A DNA stretch of 38,743 bases from CAYNLY01 sp964398225 (GCA_964398225.1 CAYNLY010000009.1:1-38743); one strand, 5' to 3'. Positions 1 through 8,306 are shown, counted from the stretch's first letter. The notes: generated by a model not told the origin, from the letters alone. A program made the numbers and translations.

Positions 1-54
1 CGCGAGGGCGGCCGCACCGTCGGCGCAGGCGTCGTCACCGAGATCATCGAGTAA
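1..54 (+). CDS. tuf: Elongation factor Tu, C-terminal fragment
   Basis: The window opens inside a gene whose last 17 codons read REGGRTVGAGVVTEIIE and then TAA. This is the conserved end of domain III of EF-Tu, the GTPase that delivers aminoacyl-tRNA to the ribosome. The rest of the gene lies upstream of the window. Its stop codon is only 11 nt from the rpsJ start, so the str-type cluster (fusA/tuf) probably runs straight into the S10 cluster, and there is no room for a separate S10 promoter or an L4-type attenuator leader. Confidence 0.93.
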   Translation, partial: REGGRTVGAGVVTEIIE

Positions 55-65
55 GGGGGCCGATT

Positions 66-374
66 GTGGCAGCTCAGACCATTCGCATTCGCCTGAAGTC
101 CTACGACCACCGCATTCTCGACAAGAGCGCGGCGGACATCGTGGCCACGGCCAAGCGGACCGGCGCCGAGGTGCGCGGTCCGATTCCGATGCCGACCAAG
201 ATCCGCAAGTTCTGCGTGATCCGTAGTCCGCACAAGTACAAGGACTCGCGCGAGCATTTCGAGATTCGCACGCACAAGCGGTTGCTCGACATCGACAAGC
301 CGACTCCGCAGACGGTGGACGCGCTGATGAAGCTGGACCTGCCCAGCGGCGTCGACGTCGAGATCAAGCTCTGA
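66..374 (+). CDS. rpsJ: 30S ribosomal protein S10 (uS10)
   Basis: 102 aa, the normal length. The N-terminus (IRIRLKSYDHRILDKS) and the central PIPMPTK segment are conserved in S10, a head protein of the 30S subunit that also serves as NusE in antitermination. The start is GTG at 66, chosen because AAGGGGG lies 6 nt upstream, overlapping the tuf stop, and because the protein then begins at the family position. It is the first gene of the S10 cluster. Confidence 0.98.
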   Translation: MAAQTIRIRLKSYDHRILDKSAADIVATAKRTGAEVRGPIPMPTKIRKFCVIRSPHKYKDSREHFEIRTHKRLLDIDKPTPQTVDALMKLDLPSGVDVEIKL

Positions 375-384
375 GGAGGCGACG

Positions 385-1017
385 ATGGCAGTTGGACTGA
401 TCGCCCGCAAGGCAGGCATGACGCAGGTGTTCGCCGAGGACGGTTCCTGCATTCCGGTGACCGTGCTCGAGGTCGAGCCCTGCAAGGTCGTGCTGCGCCG
501 CAGTCGCGACACCGACGGCTACGACGCCGTTCAGGTCGGCTATGGGGCGCCGAAGAAGAAGACCACCCGCGCCGTCCAGGGGCATTTCGCCCGGCACGGC
601 TGCGAGGTCATGGGCGGCCTGCGCGAGTTCCGTCTGGACGAGGGCGAGGACATCGAGCCGGGCGCCGAGCTTGATGCGACGCTGTTTTCCGAGGGTCAGA
701 AGGTTGACGTGTCCGGAACCTCGAAGGGCCGCGGGTTTGCCGGCGTGATGAAGCGCTACAACTTCGGCGGCGGCCGCGCCAGCCACGGTGCGGAGAAGGT
801 GCACCGCCAGATGGGTTCGACCGGCCAGTGTCAGGATCCGGGGCGCGTGTTTCCGGGCAAGAAGATGCCGGGCCACTACGGCCATGCGCGGACCACGGTG
901 CAGAACCTCGAGATCGTCCGCGTGGATGCCGAGGCGAACCGGATTCTCGTCAAGGGCGCCGTTCCGGGCCCGCGCGGCGGTCTGGTCGAGGTGCGGCCCG
1001 CGGTGAAGGGAGCTTGA
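385..1017 (+). CDS. rplC: 50S ribosomal protein L3 (uL3)
   Basis: 210 aa. It begins MAVGLIARKAGMTQVF, the usual L3 start, and carries the conserved internal segment with KGRGFAGVMKRYNF and the GKKMPGHYG loop that reaches towards the peptidyl transferase centre. L3 is an early 23S rRNA assembly protein. A GAGGAGG Shine-Dalgarno sequence sits between the rpsJ stop and this ATG. rplD follows after one base. Confidence 0.98.
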   Translation: MAVGLIARKAGMTQVFAEDGSCIPVTVLEVEPCKVVLRRSRDTDGYDAVQVGYGAPKKKTTRAVQGHFARHGCEVMGGLREFRLDEGEDIEPGAELDATLFSEGQKVDVSGTSKGRGFAGVMKRYNFGGGRASHGAEKVHRQMGSTGQCQDPGRVFPGKKMPGHYGHARTTVQNLEIVRVDAEANRILVKGAVPGPRGGLVEVRPAVKGA

Positions 1018-1018
1018 G

Positions 1019-1642
1019 ATGACGAAGATCGCCATCGTGGATCAGAACAACAACGAGGTCGGCACCCGCGAGCTGAATCCGGCCGTGTTCGGACTCGAGC
1101 CCGACGTCGGCTTCGTGCACCGGGTCTACAACGCGCTGGCCGAGGCCCAGCGTCGCGGCACGCGCGCAACGAAGACTCGTGCCGAGGTGTCCGGCGGCGG
1201 CCGCAAGCCCTGGCGTCAGAAGGGAACGGGCCGGGCCCGCCAGGGATCGATCCGTGCGACCCAGTGGCGCCACGGCGGCATTCCGCACGGACCGAAGGCG
1301 AACGCGAACTTCGCGACCCGGATCAACCGCAAGGAGCGCAGGCGCGCGCTGCGTCTGGTGCTGTCCGATGCGCTGCGTGAAGGGCGGATCACGGTCGTGA
1401 ACAAGATCGAGCTGGGCGAGATCAAGACGAAGAAGTTCGCCCAGGTGCTCGGCAACCTCGGCACGCGCTCGGGGCTGGTCGTGCTCGCCGAGCCGAACCG
1501 TGAGATCGAGCTTTCCGGCCGCAACATCCCGAACACGAAGGTGATCCTCGACGGCCAGGTGAACCTGCACGATCTTCTGAAGGCCGAGCGGATCATCCTG
1601 ACCGAGGCCGCGGTCGACAAGCTGGAGGAGCGACTGGCATGA
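1019..1642 (+). CDS. rplD: 50S ribosomal protein L4 (uL4)
   Basis: 207 aa. The long exit-tunnel loop is present (RAEVSGGGRKPWRQKGTGRARQG, about residues 52-74), followed by the globular C-terminal domain. In Escherichia coli L4 also represses its own operon through an S10 leader. No such leader is available here because tuf abuts rpsJ, so that control is probably absent. One base separates rplC from rplD, and the last bases overlap the rplW start. Confidence 0.98.
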   Translation: MTKIAIVDQNNNEVGTRELNPAVFGLEPDVGFVHRVYNALAEAQRRGTRATKTRAEVSGGGRKPWRQKGTGRARQGSIRATQWRHGGIPHGPKANANFATRINRKERRRALRLVLSDALREGRITVVNKIELGEIKTKKFAQVLGNLGTRSGLVVLAEPNREIELSGRNIPNTKVILDGQVNLHDLLKAERIILTEAAVDKLEERLA

Positions 1643-1938
1643 GCGCAACGATCGAGCATTACGACATCATCCGGCAGCCGGTCATCACCGAAAAGAGCTA
1701 CACCGCCGGCGCCGAGGCGAACCAGTACACCTTCCGCGTCGCGCGGGATGCGACCAAGGCTCAGGTCAAGGCCGCGATCGAGGCGATCTTCGGCGTGGAC
1801 GTGGTCAAGGTGCAGATCATGAACATGCCGGGCAAGCCGAAGCGGCGCGGCTGGCATGCGGGACGTCGTCCCGGATATCGAAAGGCGGTCGTGCGTCTTG
1901 CCGAGGGGCAGACGCTGGACGTGGCAGAAGAGGCATAA
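1639..1938 (+). CDS. rplW: 50S ribosomal protein L23 (uL23)
   Basis: 99 aa. Begins with the typical IRQPVITEKSY motif and has the loop NMPGKPKRRGWHAGRRPGYRKAVV that contacts 23S rRNA. L23 sits at the tunnel exit and docks trigger factor and SRP. Its ATG overlaps the rplD TGA (ATGA), indicating translational coupling. rplB starts 3 nt after its stop. Confidence 0.98.
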   Translation: MSATIEHYDIIRQPVITEKSYTAGAEANQYTFRVARDATKAQVKAAIEAIFGVDVVKVQIMNMPGKPKRRGWHAGRRPGYRKAVVRLAEGQTLDVAEEA

Positions 1939-1941
1939 GCG

Positions 1942-2769
1942 ATGGCACTGAAGGTTCTGAAGCCGATTACGAACGGAAGCCGCGGGCGCATCGCGGTCGT
2001 CAATCCGGAGCTTTACCGGGGCGAGCCCGAGCGTTCGCTGACCGTGGGTCTGCCGAAGAAGGGCGGGCGCAACAACAACGGCCGGCTCACCGCGCGCCAC
2101 CGCGGCGGCGGCCACAAGCGGCGCTACCGGATCATCGATTTCAAGCGTGACAATTTCGGCATCGAAGGTAAAGTTGCGCGCCTCGAATACGACCCCAACC
2201 GCACGGCGTACATTGCGCTGGTCGTGTTCAAAAACGGCGACAAGCGCTACATCCTGGCGCCGCAGGGCCTGAAGCCCGGCGACGTCGTCATGAGCGGCCC
2301 GGATGCGGACATTCGTCCGGGCAATGCGCTGCCGCTGGAAAAGATTCATGTCGGCACGCTGGTGCACAACGTCGAGCTCAAGCCCGGCAAGGGCGGGCAG
2401 CTCGCCCGCTCGGCCGGCGCGTCCATCCAGCTGATGGGCAAGGAAGGCGGCCGGGCCGTGCTGAAGATGCCTTCGGGCGAGTTCCGCCGGGTGGACGCCC
2501 GCTGCATGGCCACGATCGGCGTGGTCAGCAATGCGGACCACGCGAACCGGACACTCGGCAAGGCGGGCCGGGCGCGCTGGCTGGGCCGCCGGCCGCATGT
2601 CCGCGGTGTCGCGATGAACCCGGTGGACCATCCGCACGGCGGCGGCGAGGGCCGCACCTCGGGCGGCCGTCATCCCGTGACGCCCTGGGGCGTGCCGACG
2701 AAGGGTCACAAGACCCGCAAGAAGAACAAGGCGTCGGATCGCGACATCATCCGTCGCCGCAGGAAGTGA
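1942..2769 (+). CDS. rplB: 50S ribosomal protein L2 (uL2)
   Basis: 275 aa, standard length. Shows the N-terminal RHRGGGHKRRYRIIDFKR rRNA-binding segment and the conserved MNPVDHPHGGGEGR loop near the C-terminus, which contains the histidine close to the peptidyl transferase centre. It ends with a basic tail. L2 is needed for subunit association. No irregularities. Confidence 0.98.
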   Translation: MALKVLKPITNGSRGRIAVVNPELYRGEPERSLTVGLPKKGGRNNNGRLTARHRGGGHKRRYRIIDFKRDNFGIEGKVARLEYDPNRTAYIALVVFKNGDKRYILAPQGLKPGDVVMSGPDADIRPGNALPLEKIHVGTLVHNVELKPGKGGQLARSAGASIQLMGKEGGRAVLKMPSGEFRRVDARCMATIGVVSNADHANRTLGKAGRARWLGRRPHVRGVAMNPVDHPHGGGEGRTSGGRHPVTPWGVPTKGHKTRKKNKASDRDIIRRRRK

Positions 2770-2777
2770 GGTAGCCA

Positions 2778-3056
2778 ATGGCGCGTTCGCTGAAGAAAGG
2801 TCCCTACGTCGAGCCCTCGCTCGAGAAGAAGGTGCTGGCTGCGAAGCAGGGCGCGAAGAAGGGCGTGATCAAGACCTGGTCGCGGCGTTCGACGATCACG
2901 CCGGACTTCGTCGGGCTGAACTTCGCGGTGCACAACGGGAACAAGTTCATCCCGGTCTACGTGACCGAAAACATGGTCGGCCACAAGCTGGGCGAGTTTG
3001 CGCCGACCCGGACCTACTACGGCCACGGCGCCGACAAGAAGGCGCGGAAGAGGTAA
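2778..3056 (+). CDS. rpsS: 30S ribosomal protein S19 (uS19)
   Basis: 92 aa. Starts MARSLKKGPYVEPSLEKKV and holds the conserved WSRRSTITPDFVG and GHKLGEFAPTRT segments. S19 is a 30S head protein that binds with S13 next to the A-site finger. A GAGGTAG Shine-Dalgarno overlaps the end of rplB, and rplV follows after 3 nt. Confidence 0.98.
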   Translation: MARSLKKGPYVEPSLEKKVLAAKQGAKKGVIKTWSRRSTITPDFVGLNFAVHNGNKFIPVYVTENMVGHKLGEFAPTRTYYGHGADKKARKR

Positions 3057-3059
3057 GCC

Positions 3060-3401
3060 ATGACGCAGGAAGTTCGTGCGATTGCCAGAAACAGTCGCAT
3101 CAGCCCGCAGAAGGCGCGGCTGATGGCCGATGCCATCCGGGGGCTTCCGGTGGATAAGGCGCTGGCGGTGCTGGCGCTTTCGCCCAAGAAGTCGGCGCGC
3201 CTGTTCGAGAAGGTGCTGCGTTCGGCCGTGGCCAACGCCGAGCAGAACCACGGGCTGGACGTGGACAACCTCCGCGTCAGCCAGGCCCGGGTCGACGCCG
3301 GCATGACGCTCAAGCGCTACCGGCCCAAGGGCATGGGGCGGATGCGCAAGCGCTTTCACCGCCACAGCCACCTGATCGTGGCCGTGAGCGAGCGGGACTG
3401 A
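3060..3401 (+). CDS. rplV: 50S ribosomal protein L22 (uL22)
   Basis: 113 aa. Conserved elements include RISPQKARLMADAIRG near the N-terminus and the C-terminal hairpin ending RMRKRFHRHSHLIVAV, the arm that lines the peptide exit tunnel near the macrolide-binding area. Family length and position between rpsS and rpsC are as expected. Confidence 0.98.
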   Translation: MTQEVRAIARNSRISPQKARLMADAIRGLPVDKALAVLALSPKKSARLFEKVLRSAVANAEQNHGLDVDNLRVSQARVDAGMTLKRYRPKGMGRMRKRFHRHSHLIVAVSERD

Positions 3402-3414
3402 GGAGACGAAGGAC

Positions 3415-4065
3415 ATGGGTCAGAAAGTCAATCCGATCGGTTTTCGTGTAGGCGGCATCCGCAGCTGGGATTCGCTCTGGTACGCGAACGAAAAGCAGTA
3501 TGGAGAGCAGCTGCTCGAGGACATCCGCCTGCGGGATGAGATCAAGAACCGCCTGCGGCATGCCTCGGTCTCGCGCATCGTCATCGAGCGTCCGGCGGAC
3601 AAGATCAAGGTGACCGTGCACACCGCCCGCCCGGGTGTCGTGATCGGCAAGAAGGGTTCGGAAATCGAAAACCTGCGGCGCGACCTGCAGCAGAAGTTCG
3701 GCCGCGAGGTTCAGATCAACATCGTCGAAATCCGCAAGCCCGAGGCCGACGCCCAGCTCGTGGCCGAGAACGTGGCCTTCCAGCTTGAGCGCCGCGTGGC
3801 CTTCCGGCGCGCGATGAAGCGCGCGGTGCAGAACGCGATGCGCATGGGCGCGAAGGGCGTGCGGATCAACTGCGCCGGCCGGCTCGGCGGCGCGGAGATC
3901 GCCCGCACCGAGTGGTACCGCGAGGGCCGCGTGCCGCTGCATACGCTTCGCGCGGACGTGGACTACGGCTTTGCCGAGGCGCGCACGACCTACGGCGTGA
4001 TCGGCGTCAAGGTCTGGATCTACCACGGCGAGGTCTTCGGCGACGATCCGGCGGATCGGGCCTAG
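3415..4065 (+). CDS. rpsC: 30S ribosomal protein S3 (uS3)
   Basis: 216 aa, beginning MGQKVNPIGFRVG. The KH-type RNA-binding domain is visible with its GVVIGKKGSEIE loop (about residues 76-87), and the C-terminal domain contains RIAGR-like INCAGRLGGAEIARTEW. It is somewhat shorter than the 233-residue E. coli protein because the C-terminal tail is brief. S3 forms part of the mRNA entry channel and helicase with S4 and S5. Confidence 0.98.
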   Translation: MGQKVNPIGFRVGGIRSWDSLWYANEKQYGEQLLEDIRLRDEIKNRLRHASVSRIVIERPADKIKVTVHTARPGVVIGKKGSEIENLRRDLQQKFGREVQINIVEIRKPEADAQLVAENVAFQLERRVAFRRAMKRAVQNAMRMGAKGVRINCAGRLGGAEIARTEWYREGRVPLHTLRADVDYGFAEARTTYGVIGVKVWIYHGEVFGDDPADRA

Positions 4066-4086
4066 GACCGGGAAGGGGATTGAGCC

Positions 4087-4509
4087 ATGCTGCAACCAAA
4101 GAAGATTCGCTGGCGGAAGCATCACAAGGAGCTTCAGCGCATCCGCGGCAAGAGCGAGCGCGGCGCCAGCCTCAACTTCGGCCAGTACGGGCTGAAGGCG
4201 CTGGAGCCCGGACGGATCACCGCCCGCCAGATCGAGGCGGCGCGTATCGCGATGACGCGCCACATCAAGCGTCAGGGGCGCATCTGGATCCGGATGTTCC
4301 CGGATCTGCCGGTTTCGAAGAAGCCCGCCGAGGTCCGTATGGGCTCCGGCAAGGGCTCGCCGGACTACTGGGTCGCCGCGGTCAAGGCCGGCCGGATCCT
4401 GTATGAAATGGACGGCGTGTCCGAGGAGCTTGCGCGCGGCGCGCTGAGCCGGGCGGCGTCCAAGCTGCCGATCCGGACCAAGATCGTGGTTCGCGGGGTG
4501 GGCCGATGA
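4087..4509 (+). CDS. rplP: 50S ribosomal protein L16 (uL16)
   Basis: 140 aa. Starts MLQPKKIRWRKHHKE and includes the conserved stretch FGQYGLKALEPGRITARQIEAAR and IRMFPDLPVSKKPAEVRMGSGKG. L16 helps organise the A-site tRNA elbow region. The final codons overlap the rpmC ATG by 4 nt. Confidence 0.98.
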   Translation: MLQPKKIRWRKHHKELQRIRGKSERGASLNFGQYGLKALEPGRITARQIEAARIAMTRHIKRQGRIWIRMFPDLPVSKKPAEVRMGSGKGSPDYWVAAVKAGRILYEMDGVSEELARGALSRAASKLPIRTKIVVRGVGR

Positions 4510-4712
4510 GCGACGTGAAGAAGGCCAAGGAGCTGCGTGCGATGTCCGATGCCGATCTGAAGGCCAGGCTCAACGAGCTTGCCGAGGAACACATGAAGCT
4601 GCGCTTCCAGAAGGCGACGATGCAGCTTGCGAACACCGCCCGCATCGGCCAGGTGCGTCGGGAGATCGCGCGCATCAAGACCATTCTGAACGAGCGGCGC
4701 GTAACGAGGTAA
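4506..4712 (+). CDS. rpmC: 50S ribosomal protein L29 (uL29)
   Basis: 68 aa, an all-helical small protein. The AEEHMKLRFQKATMQLANTARI segment followed by RREIARIKTILNER is the L29 signature. It sits next to L23 at the tunnel exit. Its ATG overlaps the rplP stop (ATGA), so translation is probably coupled. Confidence 0.97.
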   Translation: MSDVKKAKELRAMSDADLKARLNELAEEHMKLRFQKATMQLANTARIGQVRREIARIKTILNERRVTR

Positions 4713-4719
4713 GGAAACG

Positions 4720-4986
4720 ATGACTGAGGCAAAGAGCAACAAGCGCGTGCTGGAAGGCATCGTCGTGTCGAACAAGGGCGACAAGACGATCGTCGTCGAG
4801 GTGGAGCGGAAGTTCCTGCATCCGCGCTACCGGAAGACCGTGCGCTCGCACAAGAAGTACATGGCGCACGACGAAGAGAACACCTGCAACATCGGGGATC
4901 GCGTCCGCATCATCGAGTCGCGTCCGCTTTCCCGCCGCAAGCGCTGGATGCTGACCGAAGTGGTCACCCGCGCCGAGCAGCTCTGA
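4720..4986 (+). CDS. rpsQ: 30S ribosomal protein S17 (uS17)
   Basis: 88 aa OB-fold protein. Recognised from LEGIVVSNKGDKTIVVEVERKF, the HKKYMAHDEENTCNIGDRVRI segment and the SRRKRWMLTEV end. S17 is a primary 16S rRNA-binding protein in the 30S body. It has the standard position after rpmC and its own Shine-Dalgarno (AAGGAAACG). Confidence 0.98.
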   Translation: MTEAKSNKRVLEGIVVSNKGDKTIVVEVERKFLHPRYRKTVRSHKKYMAHDEENTCNIGDRVRIIESRPLSRRKRWMLTEVVTRAEQL

Positions 4987-5001
4987 TCGGAGGTTGAGGC
5001 G

Positions 5002-5370
5002 ATGATTCAGAACGAAACCGTGCTCAACGTGGCCGACAATTCCGGCGCCCGGAAGGTGGCCTGCATCAAGGTGCTGGGCGGCTCCAAGCGCCGCTACGCC
5101 CGGATCGGCGACGTGATCGTCGTCGCCGTCAAGGAGGCGATGCCGGGCGGGCGCGTGAAGAAGGGCGACGTGCAGCGCGCGGTCGTCGTGCGCACGGCCA
5201 AGGAGTTCCGCCGCAAGGACGGCAGCTCGATCCGCTTCGACGAGAACGCGGCCGTGCTGCTGACCAAGCAGAACGAGCCGATCGGCACCCGCATCTTCGG
5301 ACCGGTGACGCGCGAGCTCAGGGACAAGGGATACATGAAGATCATCTCCCTTGCTCCGGAAGTGCTGTAA
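5002..5370 (+). CDS. rplN: 50S ribosomal protein L14 (uL14)
   Basis: 122 aa, the almost invariant family length. Begins MIQNETVLNVADNSGARKVACIKVLGG and carries VKKGDVQRAVVVRT and the FDENAAVLLTKQNEPIGTRIFGPV segment. L14 forms an intersubunit bridge and is the binding site for the silencing factor RsfS. GGAGG precedes the start. Confidence 0.99.
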   Translation: MIQNETVLNVADNSGARKVACIKVLGGSKRRYARIGDVIVVAVKEAMPGGRVKKGDVQRAVVVRTAKEFRRKDGSSIRFDENAAVLLTKQNEPIGTRIFGPVTRELRDKGYMKIISLAPEVL

Positions 5371-5391
5371 GGCTCATCGAGGATGGAAGCG

Positions 5392-5712
5392 ATGATGAAG
5401 ACCCGAATCCGCCGTGACGACGAAGTGATCGTGATCGCCGGCCGCGACAAGGGCGCGCGGGGCAAGGTGATCCGCGTGCTGCCGAAGGAGGGCCGGGTGC
5501 TCGTGGCCAAGGTCAACATGGTCAAGCGGCACATGCGCCCGACGCCGAACTCGGCCGGCGGGATCATCGAAAAGGAAGCGCCGATCGCGATTTCCAACGT
5601 CCAGTACTTCTGCCCGAAGTGCAAGACGGGCGTGCGCCTGGGCGCGAAGATTCTCGAGGACGGCCGCAAGGTGCGCACCTGCCGCAAGTGCGGTGAAGTG
5701 CTGGACCGCTAG
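5392..5712 (+). CDS. rplX: 50S ribosomal protein L24 (uL24), zinc-ribbon form
   Basis: About 106 aa with a KOW motif at the N-terminus (RDDEVIVIAGRDKGARGKV). The C-terminal part has two CxxC pairs (C74/C77 and C97/C100), predicted to bind zinc. This tail is found in many bacterial L24 proteins but not in E. coli. Three starts are possible: ATG at 5383, 5392 and 5395. I chose 5392 because GAGG at 5379-5382 is 9 nt away, whereas it directly abuts the 5383 ATG. L24 is an assembly initiator of the 50S subunit. Confidence 0.96.
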   Translation: MMKTRIRRDDEVIVIAGRDKGARGKVIRVLPKEGRVLVAKVNMVKRHMRPTPNSAGGIIEKEAPIAISNVQYFCPKCKTGVRLGAKILEDGRKVRTCRKCGEVLDR

Positions 5713-5724
5713 GAGTAGGCAACG

Positions 5725-6264
5725 ATGGCACGTTTGAAGGATTTTTACCGCGAAACCGTGGTGCCCGCGATGCAGAAGGAGTTCGGCTACAAGAACCCGA
5801 TGCAGATTCCGCGGCTGGAGAAGATCGTCGTGAACATGGGCGTCGGCGAGGCCGCGCAGAACGCGAAGGCGCTGGAAGGGGCGCTTGCGGACATGGCCGC
5901 GATCACGGGTCAGAAGCCGGTGGTGACGCGTGCGCGCAAGTCGATCGCGAACTTCAAGCTGCGTCAGGGCATGCCGGTGGGCTGCCGGGTGACGCTGCGC
6001 GGCGACCGGATGTGGGAGTTCCTGGACCGGCTGATCAACATCGCCCTGCCGCGCATTCGCGATTTCAAGGGCGTGTCGCCGAAGTCGTTCGACGGCCGCG
6101 GCAACTACACGCTGGGCATCCGGGAGCAGATCATCTTCCCCGAGATCGACTACGACAAGGTGGACCGGATCCGGGGCATGGACATCACGATCTGCACCAC
6201 CGCGAAAACCGACGAGGAAGGCCGGGCGCTGCTGAAGCAGTTCAACATGCCGTTCCGGGCCTGA
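5725..6264 (+). CDS. rplE: 50S ribosomal protein L5 (uL5)
   Basis: 179 aa. Conserved segments include KNPMQIPRLEKIVVNMGVGEA, TGQKPVVTRARKSIANFKLR and the C-terminal GMDITICTTAKTDEEGRALL. L5 binds 5S rRNA and contacts P-site tRNA. Length is that of the family and there are no irregularities. Confidence 0.98.
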   Translation: MARLKDFYRETVVPAMQKEFGYKNPMQIPRLEKIVVNMGVGEAAQNAKALEGALADMAAITGQKPVVTRARKSIANFKLRQGMPVGCRVTLRGDRMWEFLDRLINIALPRIRDFKGVSPKSFDGRGNYTLGIREQIIFPEIDYDKVDRIRGMDITICTTAKTDEEGRALLKQFNMPFRA

Positions 6265-6274
6265 GGAGAGCAAG

Positions 6275-6460
6275 ATGGCGTCGAAGCGAATGATTGCAAA
6301 GTGCAAGCGCAAGCCGAAGTTCAAGGTGCGTGCCTACACGCGCTGCCAGGTGTGCGGCAGGCCGCATTCGGTCTACCGGAAGTTCGGCCTGTGCCGCTGC
6401 TGCCTGCGCAAGTACGCACTGGCCGGACAGATTCCCGGCATGGTCAAATCGAGCTGGTAG
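6275..6460 (+). CDS. rpsN: 30S ribosomal protein S14, zinc-binding short form (uS14)
   Basis: 61 aa. Four cysteines in two CxxC pairs (C24/C27 in TRCQVCGRP and C40/C43 in GLCRCC) predict a zinc ribbon, and the protein ends IPGMVKSSW, typical of the short type Z S14. Most beta- and gammaproteobacteria instead have a cysteine-free protein of about 101 aa, so this form is a phylogenetic clue. It lies in the normal place between rplE and rpsH. Confidence 0.97.
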   Translation: MASKRMIAKCKRKPKFKVRAYTRCQVCGRPHSVYRKFGLCRCCLRKYALAGQIPGMVKSSW

Positions 6461-6472
6461 GGGTAGCCGACG

Positions 6473-6868
6473 ATGATGATGGATCGTATTGCCGACATGC
6501 TGACGCGGATTCGCAACGCGCAGATGGCTGGAATCGAAAAGATCGAGCTGCCCGCAAGCAAGGTGCTGGAGCGGATCGCGAACATCCTCAAGGAAGAGGG
6601 CTACATCGCCGCGGTCAAGCCCTACAACCACAAGGGGCATCGCTACCTGCGGCTGACGCTCCGCTACGACGAGGAAGGGCGGCCGGTGATCCGTGAGATC
6701 AAGAGGGTGTCGAAGCCGGGCCGCCGCGTCTATGCCGGCGTCGACGAGTTGCCGCGCGTGAAGAACGGCTACGGCGTCGCGATTGTCAGCACCTCCAAGG
6801 GCATCATGACCGACAAGAAGGCCCGGGCCTCCCGCTGCGGTGGCGAGATCCTGTGCACCGTGTTTTGA
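6473..6868 (+). CDS. rpsH: 30S ribosomal protein S8 (uS8)
   Basis: 131 aa. Begins with DRIADMLTRIRNAQMAG, has the linker LRLTLRYDEEGRPVI, and closes with the signature STSKGIMTDKKARASRCGGEILCTVF. Three ATG codons lie in a row at 6473-6481, and the first is the best spaced from GGGGTAG. In E. coli S8 is the translational repressor of the spc operon. I did not find an obvious S8 target at rplE here. Confidence 0.98.
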   Translation: MMMDRIADMLTRIRNAQMAGIEKIELPASKVLERIANILKEEGYIAAVKPYNHKGHRYLRLTLRYDEEGRPVIREIKRVSKPGRRVYAGVDELPRVKNGYGVAIVSTSKGIMTDKKARASRCGGEILCTVF

Positions 6869-6879
6869 GGTAGAAGGCG

Positions 6880-7413
6880 ATGTCGCGTATTGGTTATCAA
6901 CCCATTCCGTTGCCCGCCGGCGTCGAGGTCCGGATCGGCGAGGACGAGGTCCGCGTCAAGGGGCCGAAGGGCGAGCTTGCCGCGCCTCTGTTTCCGGGCA
7001 TTTCCGTCGAGCAGCAGGACGGCAGCCTTCAGGTCAGGTGCGCCGACGTGGCCGACAAGCAGACCAAGTCCTTTTTCGGCACGGCGCGCGCGCTGATCGC
7101 GAACTGCGTCACCGGCGTCAGCCAGGGCTTCGAGAAGGTGCTCGAGCTGCGCGGCGTCGGCTACCGCGCCCAGGCTCAGGGCCGCAAGCTCGTGCTGCAG
7201 CTCGGCTTTTCGCATCCGGTCGAGTATCAGCTTCCGGAAGGCGTGGATGCGAAGGTCGAGCAGACCCGGATCACGATTTCGGGCATCGACAAGCAGAAGG
7301 TCGGCCAGGTGGCCGCCGAGATTCGTTCCTTCCGTCCGCCCGAGCCCTACAAGGGCAAGGGCATTCGCTACCTGGGCGAATACGTGGCGATGAAGGAAGG
7401 CAAGAAGGCCTAA
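6880..7413 (+). CDS. rplF: 50S ribosomal protein L6 (uL6)
   Basis: 177 aa, with the two repeated alpha/beta domains of L6. The second contains LELRGVGYRAQAQGRKLVLQLGFSHPV, and the C-terminus has KGKGIRYLGEYVAMKEGKKA. L6 lies at the factor-binding face near the sarcin-ricin loop. Regular length and spacing. Confidence 0.98.
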   Translation: MSRIGYQPIPLPAGVEVRIGEDEVRVKGPKGELAAPLFPGISVEQQDGSLQVRCADVADKQTKSFFGTARALIANCVTGVSQGFEKVLELRGVGYRAQAQGRKLVLQLGFSHPVEYQLPEGVDAKVEQTRITISGIDKQKVGQVAAEIRSFRPPEPYKGKGIRYLGEYVAMKEGKKA

Positions 7414-7434
7414 GGGACGACAGGAGTACGGACG

Positions 7435-7788
7435 ATGAGCGCCAAACGATACGAATACAATGCAGCCGTCCGCCGGATGCGGCGCGTGCGCGGCCGCGTG
7501 AAGGCTTCCGGACGTCCGCGGCTGAGCGTGTTCCGTTCGGCCCGGCACATCTACGCCCAGGTCATCGACGATGCCACCGGACGGACGCTCGCGGCGGCAT
7601 CGAGCCTCGAGAAGGGCGTGGAGAACGGCGGCAACAAGCAGGGCGCCGAGGCGGTCGGGCGCCTGATCGCCGAGCGCGCGCTGAAGGCCGGGGTGACCGA
7701 GGTCGCGTTCGACCGCGGCCGGTATCCCTACCACGGCCGCGTCCAGGCGCTGGCCGAAGGCGCCCGGGCGGGCGGACTGAAGTTCTAG
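7435..7788 (+). CDS. rplR: 50S ribosomal protein L18 (uL18)
   Basis: 117 aa. The basic N-terminus runs into RPRLSVFRSARHIYAQVIDD, and the end has TEVAFDRGRYPYHGRVQALAEGAR. Both are L18 signatures. It binds 5S rRNA together with L5. The 21-nt gap from rplF holds ACAGGAGTAC as a ribosome-binding site. Confidence 0.98.
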   Translation: MSAKRYEYNAAVRRMRRVRGRVKASGRPRLSVFRSARHIYAQVIDDATGRTLAAASSLEKGVENGGNKQGAEAVGRLIAERALKAGVTEVAFDRGRYPYHGRVQALAEGARAGGLKF

Positions 7789-7798
7789 GAGTAAGCCG

Positions 7799-8281
7799 AT
7801 GATCAATGCAGACGAATTGGAACTGACCGAGAAGCTCGTAGCGATCAACCGCGTGGCCAAGACCGTGGCCGGCGGCCGCCGGATGGGCTTTTCGGCCCTG
7901 ATGGTCGTGGGCGACGGCAACGGCCACGTCGGATTCGGCCATGCGAAGGCCAAGGAAGTGCCCGAGGCGATCCGCAAGGCGACCGAGATCGCGAAGAAGT
8001 CGCTGATCTACGTTCCGCGCAAGGGCGGCACGATCCATTTCGAGGTCGTGGGCCGTCAGGATGCGACCCGCGTGCTGCTCAAGCCCGCAAGCGAGGGTAC
8101 CGGCGTGATCGCGGGCTCGGCGGTGCGCGCCGTGCTCGATGCGGTCGGCATCCGCGACATCCTGACCAAGACCCTGGGCTCGCGGAATCCGATCAACACG
8201 GTGCGCGCGACCTTCAACGGGCTCAAGCAGCTCGAAAGCCCCGAGCAGGTGGCGGCCCGCCGCGGCCGCAAGGCCGCCTGA
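7799..8281 (+). CDS. rpsE: 30S ribosomal protein S5 (uS5)
   Basis: 160 aa. The N-terminal dsRBD-like fold contains KTVAGGRRMGFSALMVVGDGNGHVGFG and the C-terminal part has GTGVIAGSAVRAVLDAVGIRDILTK. S5 acts with S4 in decoding fidelity and in the mRNA-unwinding channel. Slightly shorter than the E. coli protein owing to a short N-terminus. Confidence 0.98.
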   Translation: MINADELELTEKLVAINRVAKTVAGGRRMGFSALMVVGDGNGHVGFGHAKAKEVPEAIRKATEIAKKSLIYVPRKGGTIHFEVVGRQDATRVLLKPASEGTGVIAGSAVRAVLDAVGIRDILTKTLGSRNPINTVRATFNGLKQLESPEQVAARRGRKAA

Positions 8282-8306
8282 GGCGTCCGGGTCGAGGAGG
8301 AAGGCA

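Noticed and set aside
1216..2778. 520-codon antisense frame across rplD, rplW and rplB
   Set aside because: Ribosomal protein genes on the plus strand are certain; the antisense frame has no family resemblance.
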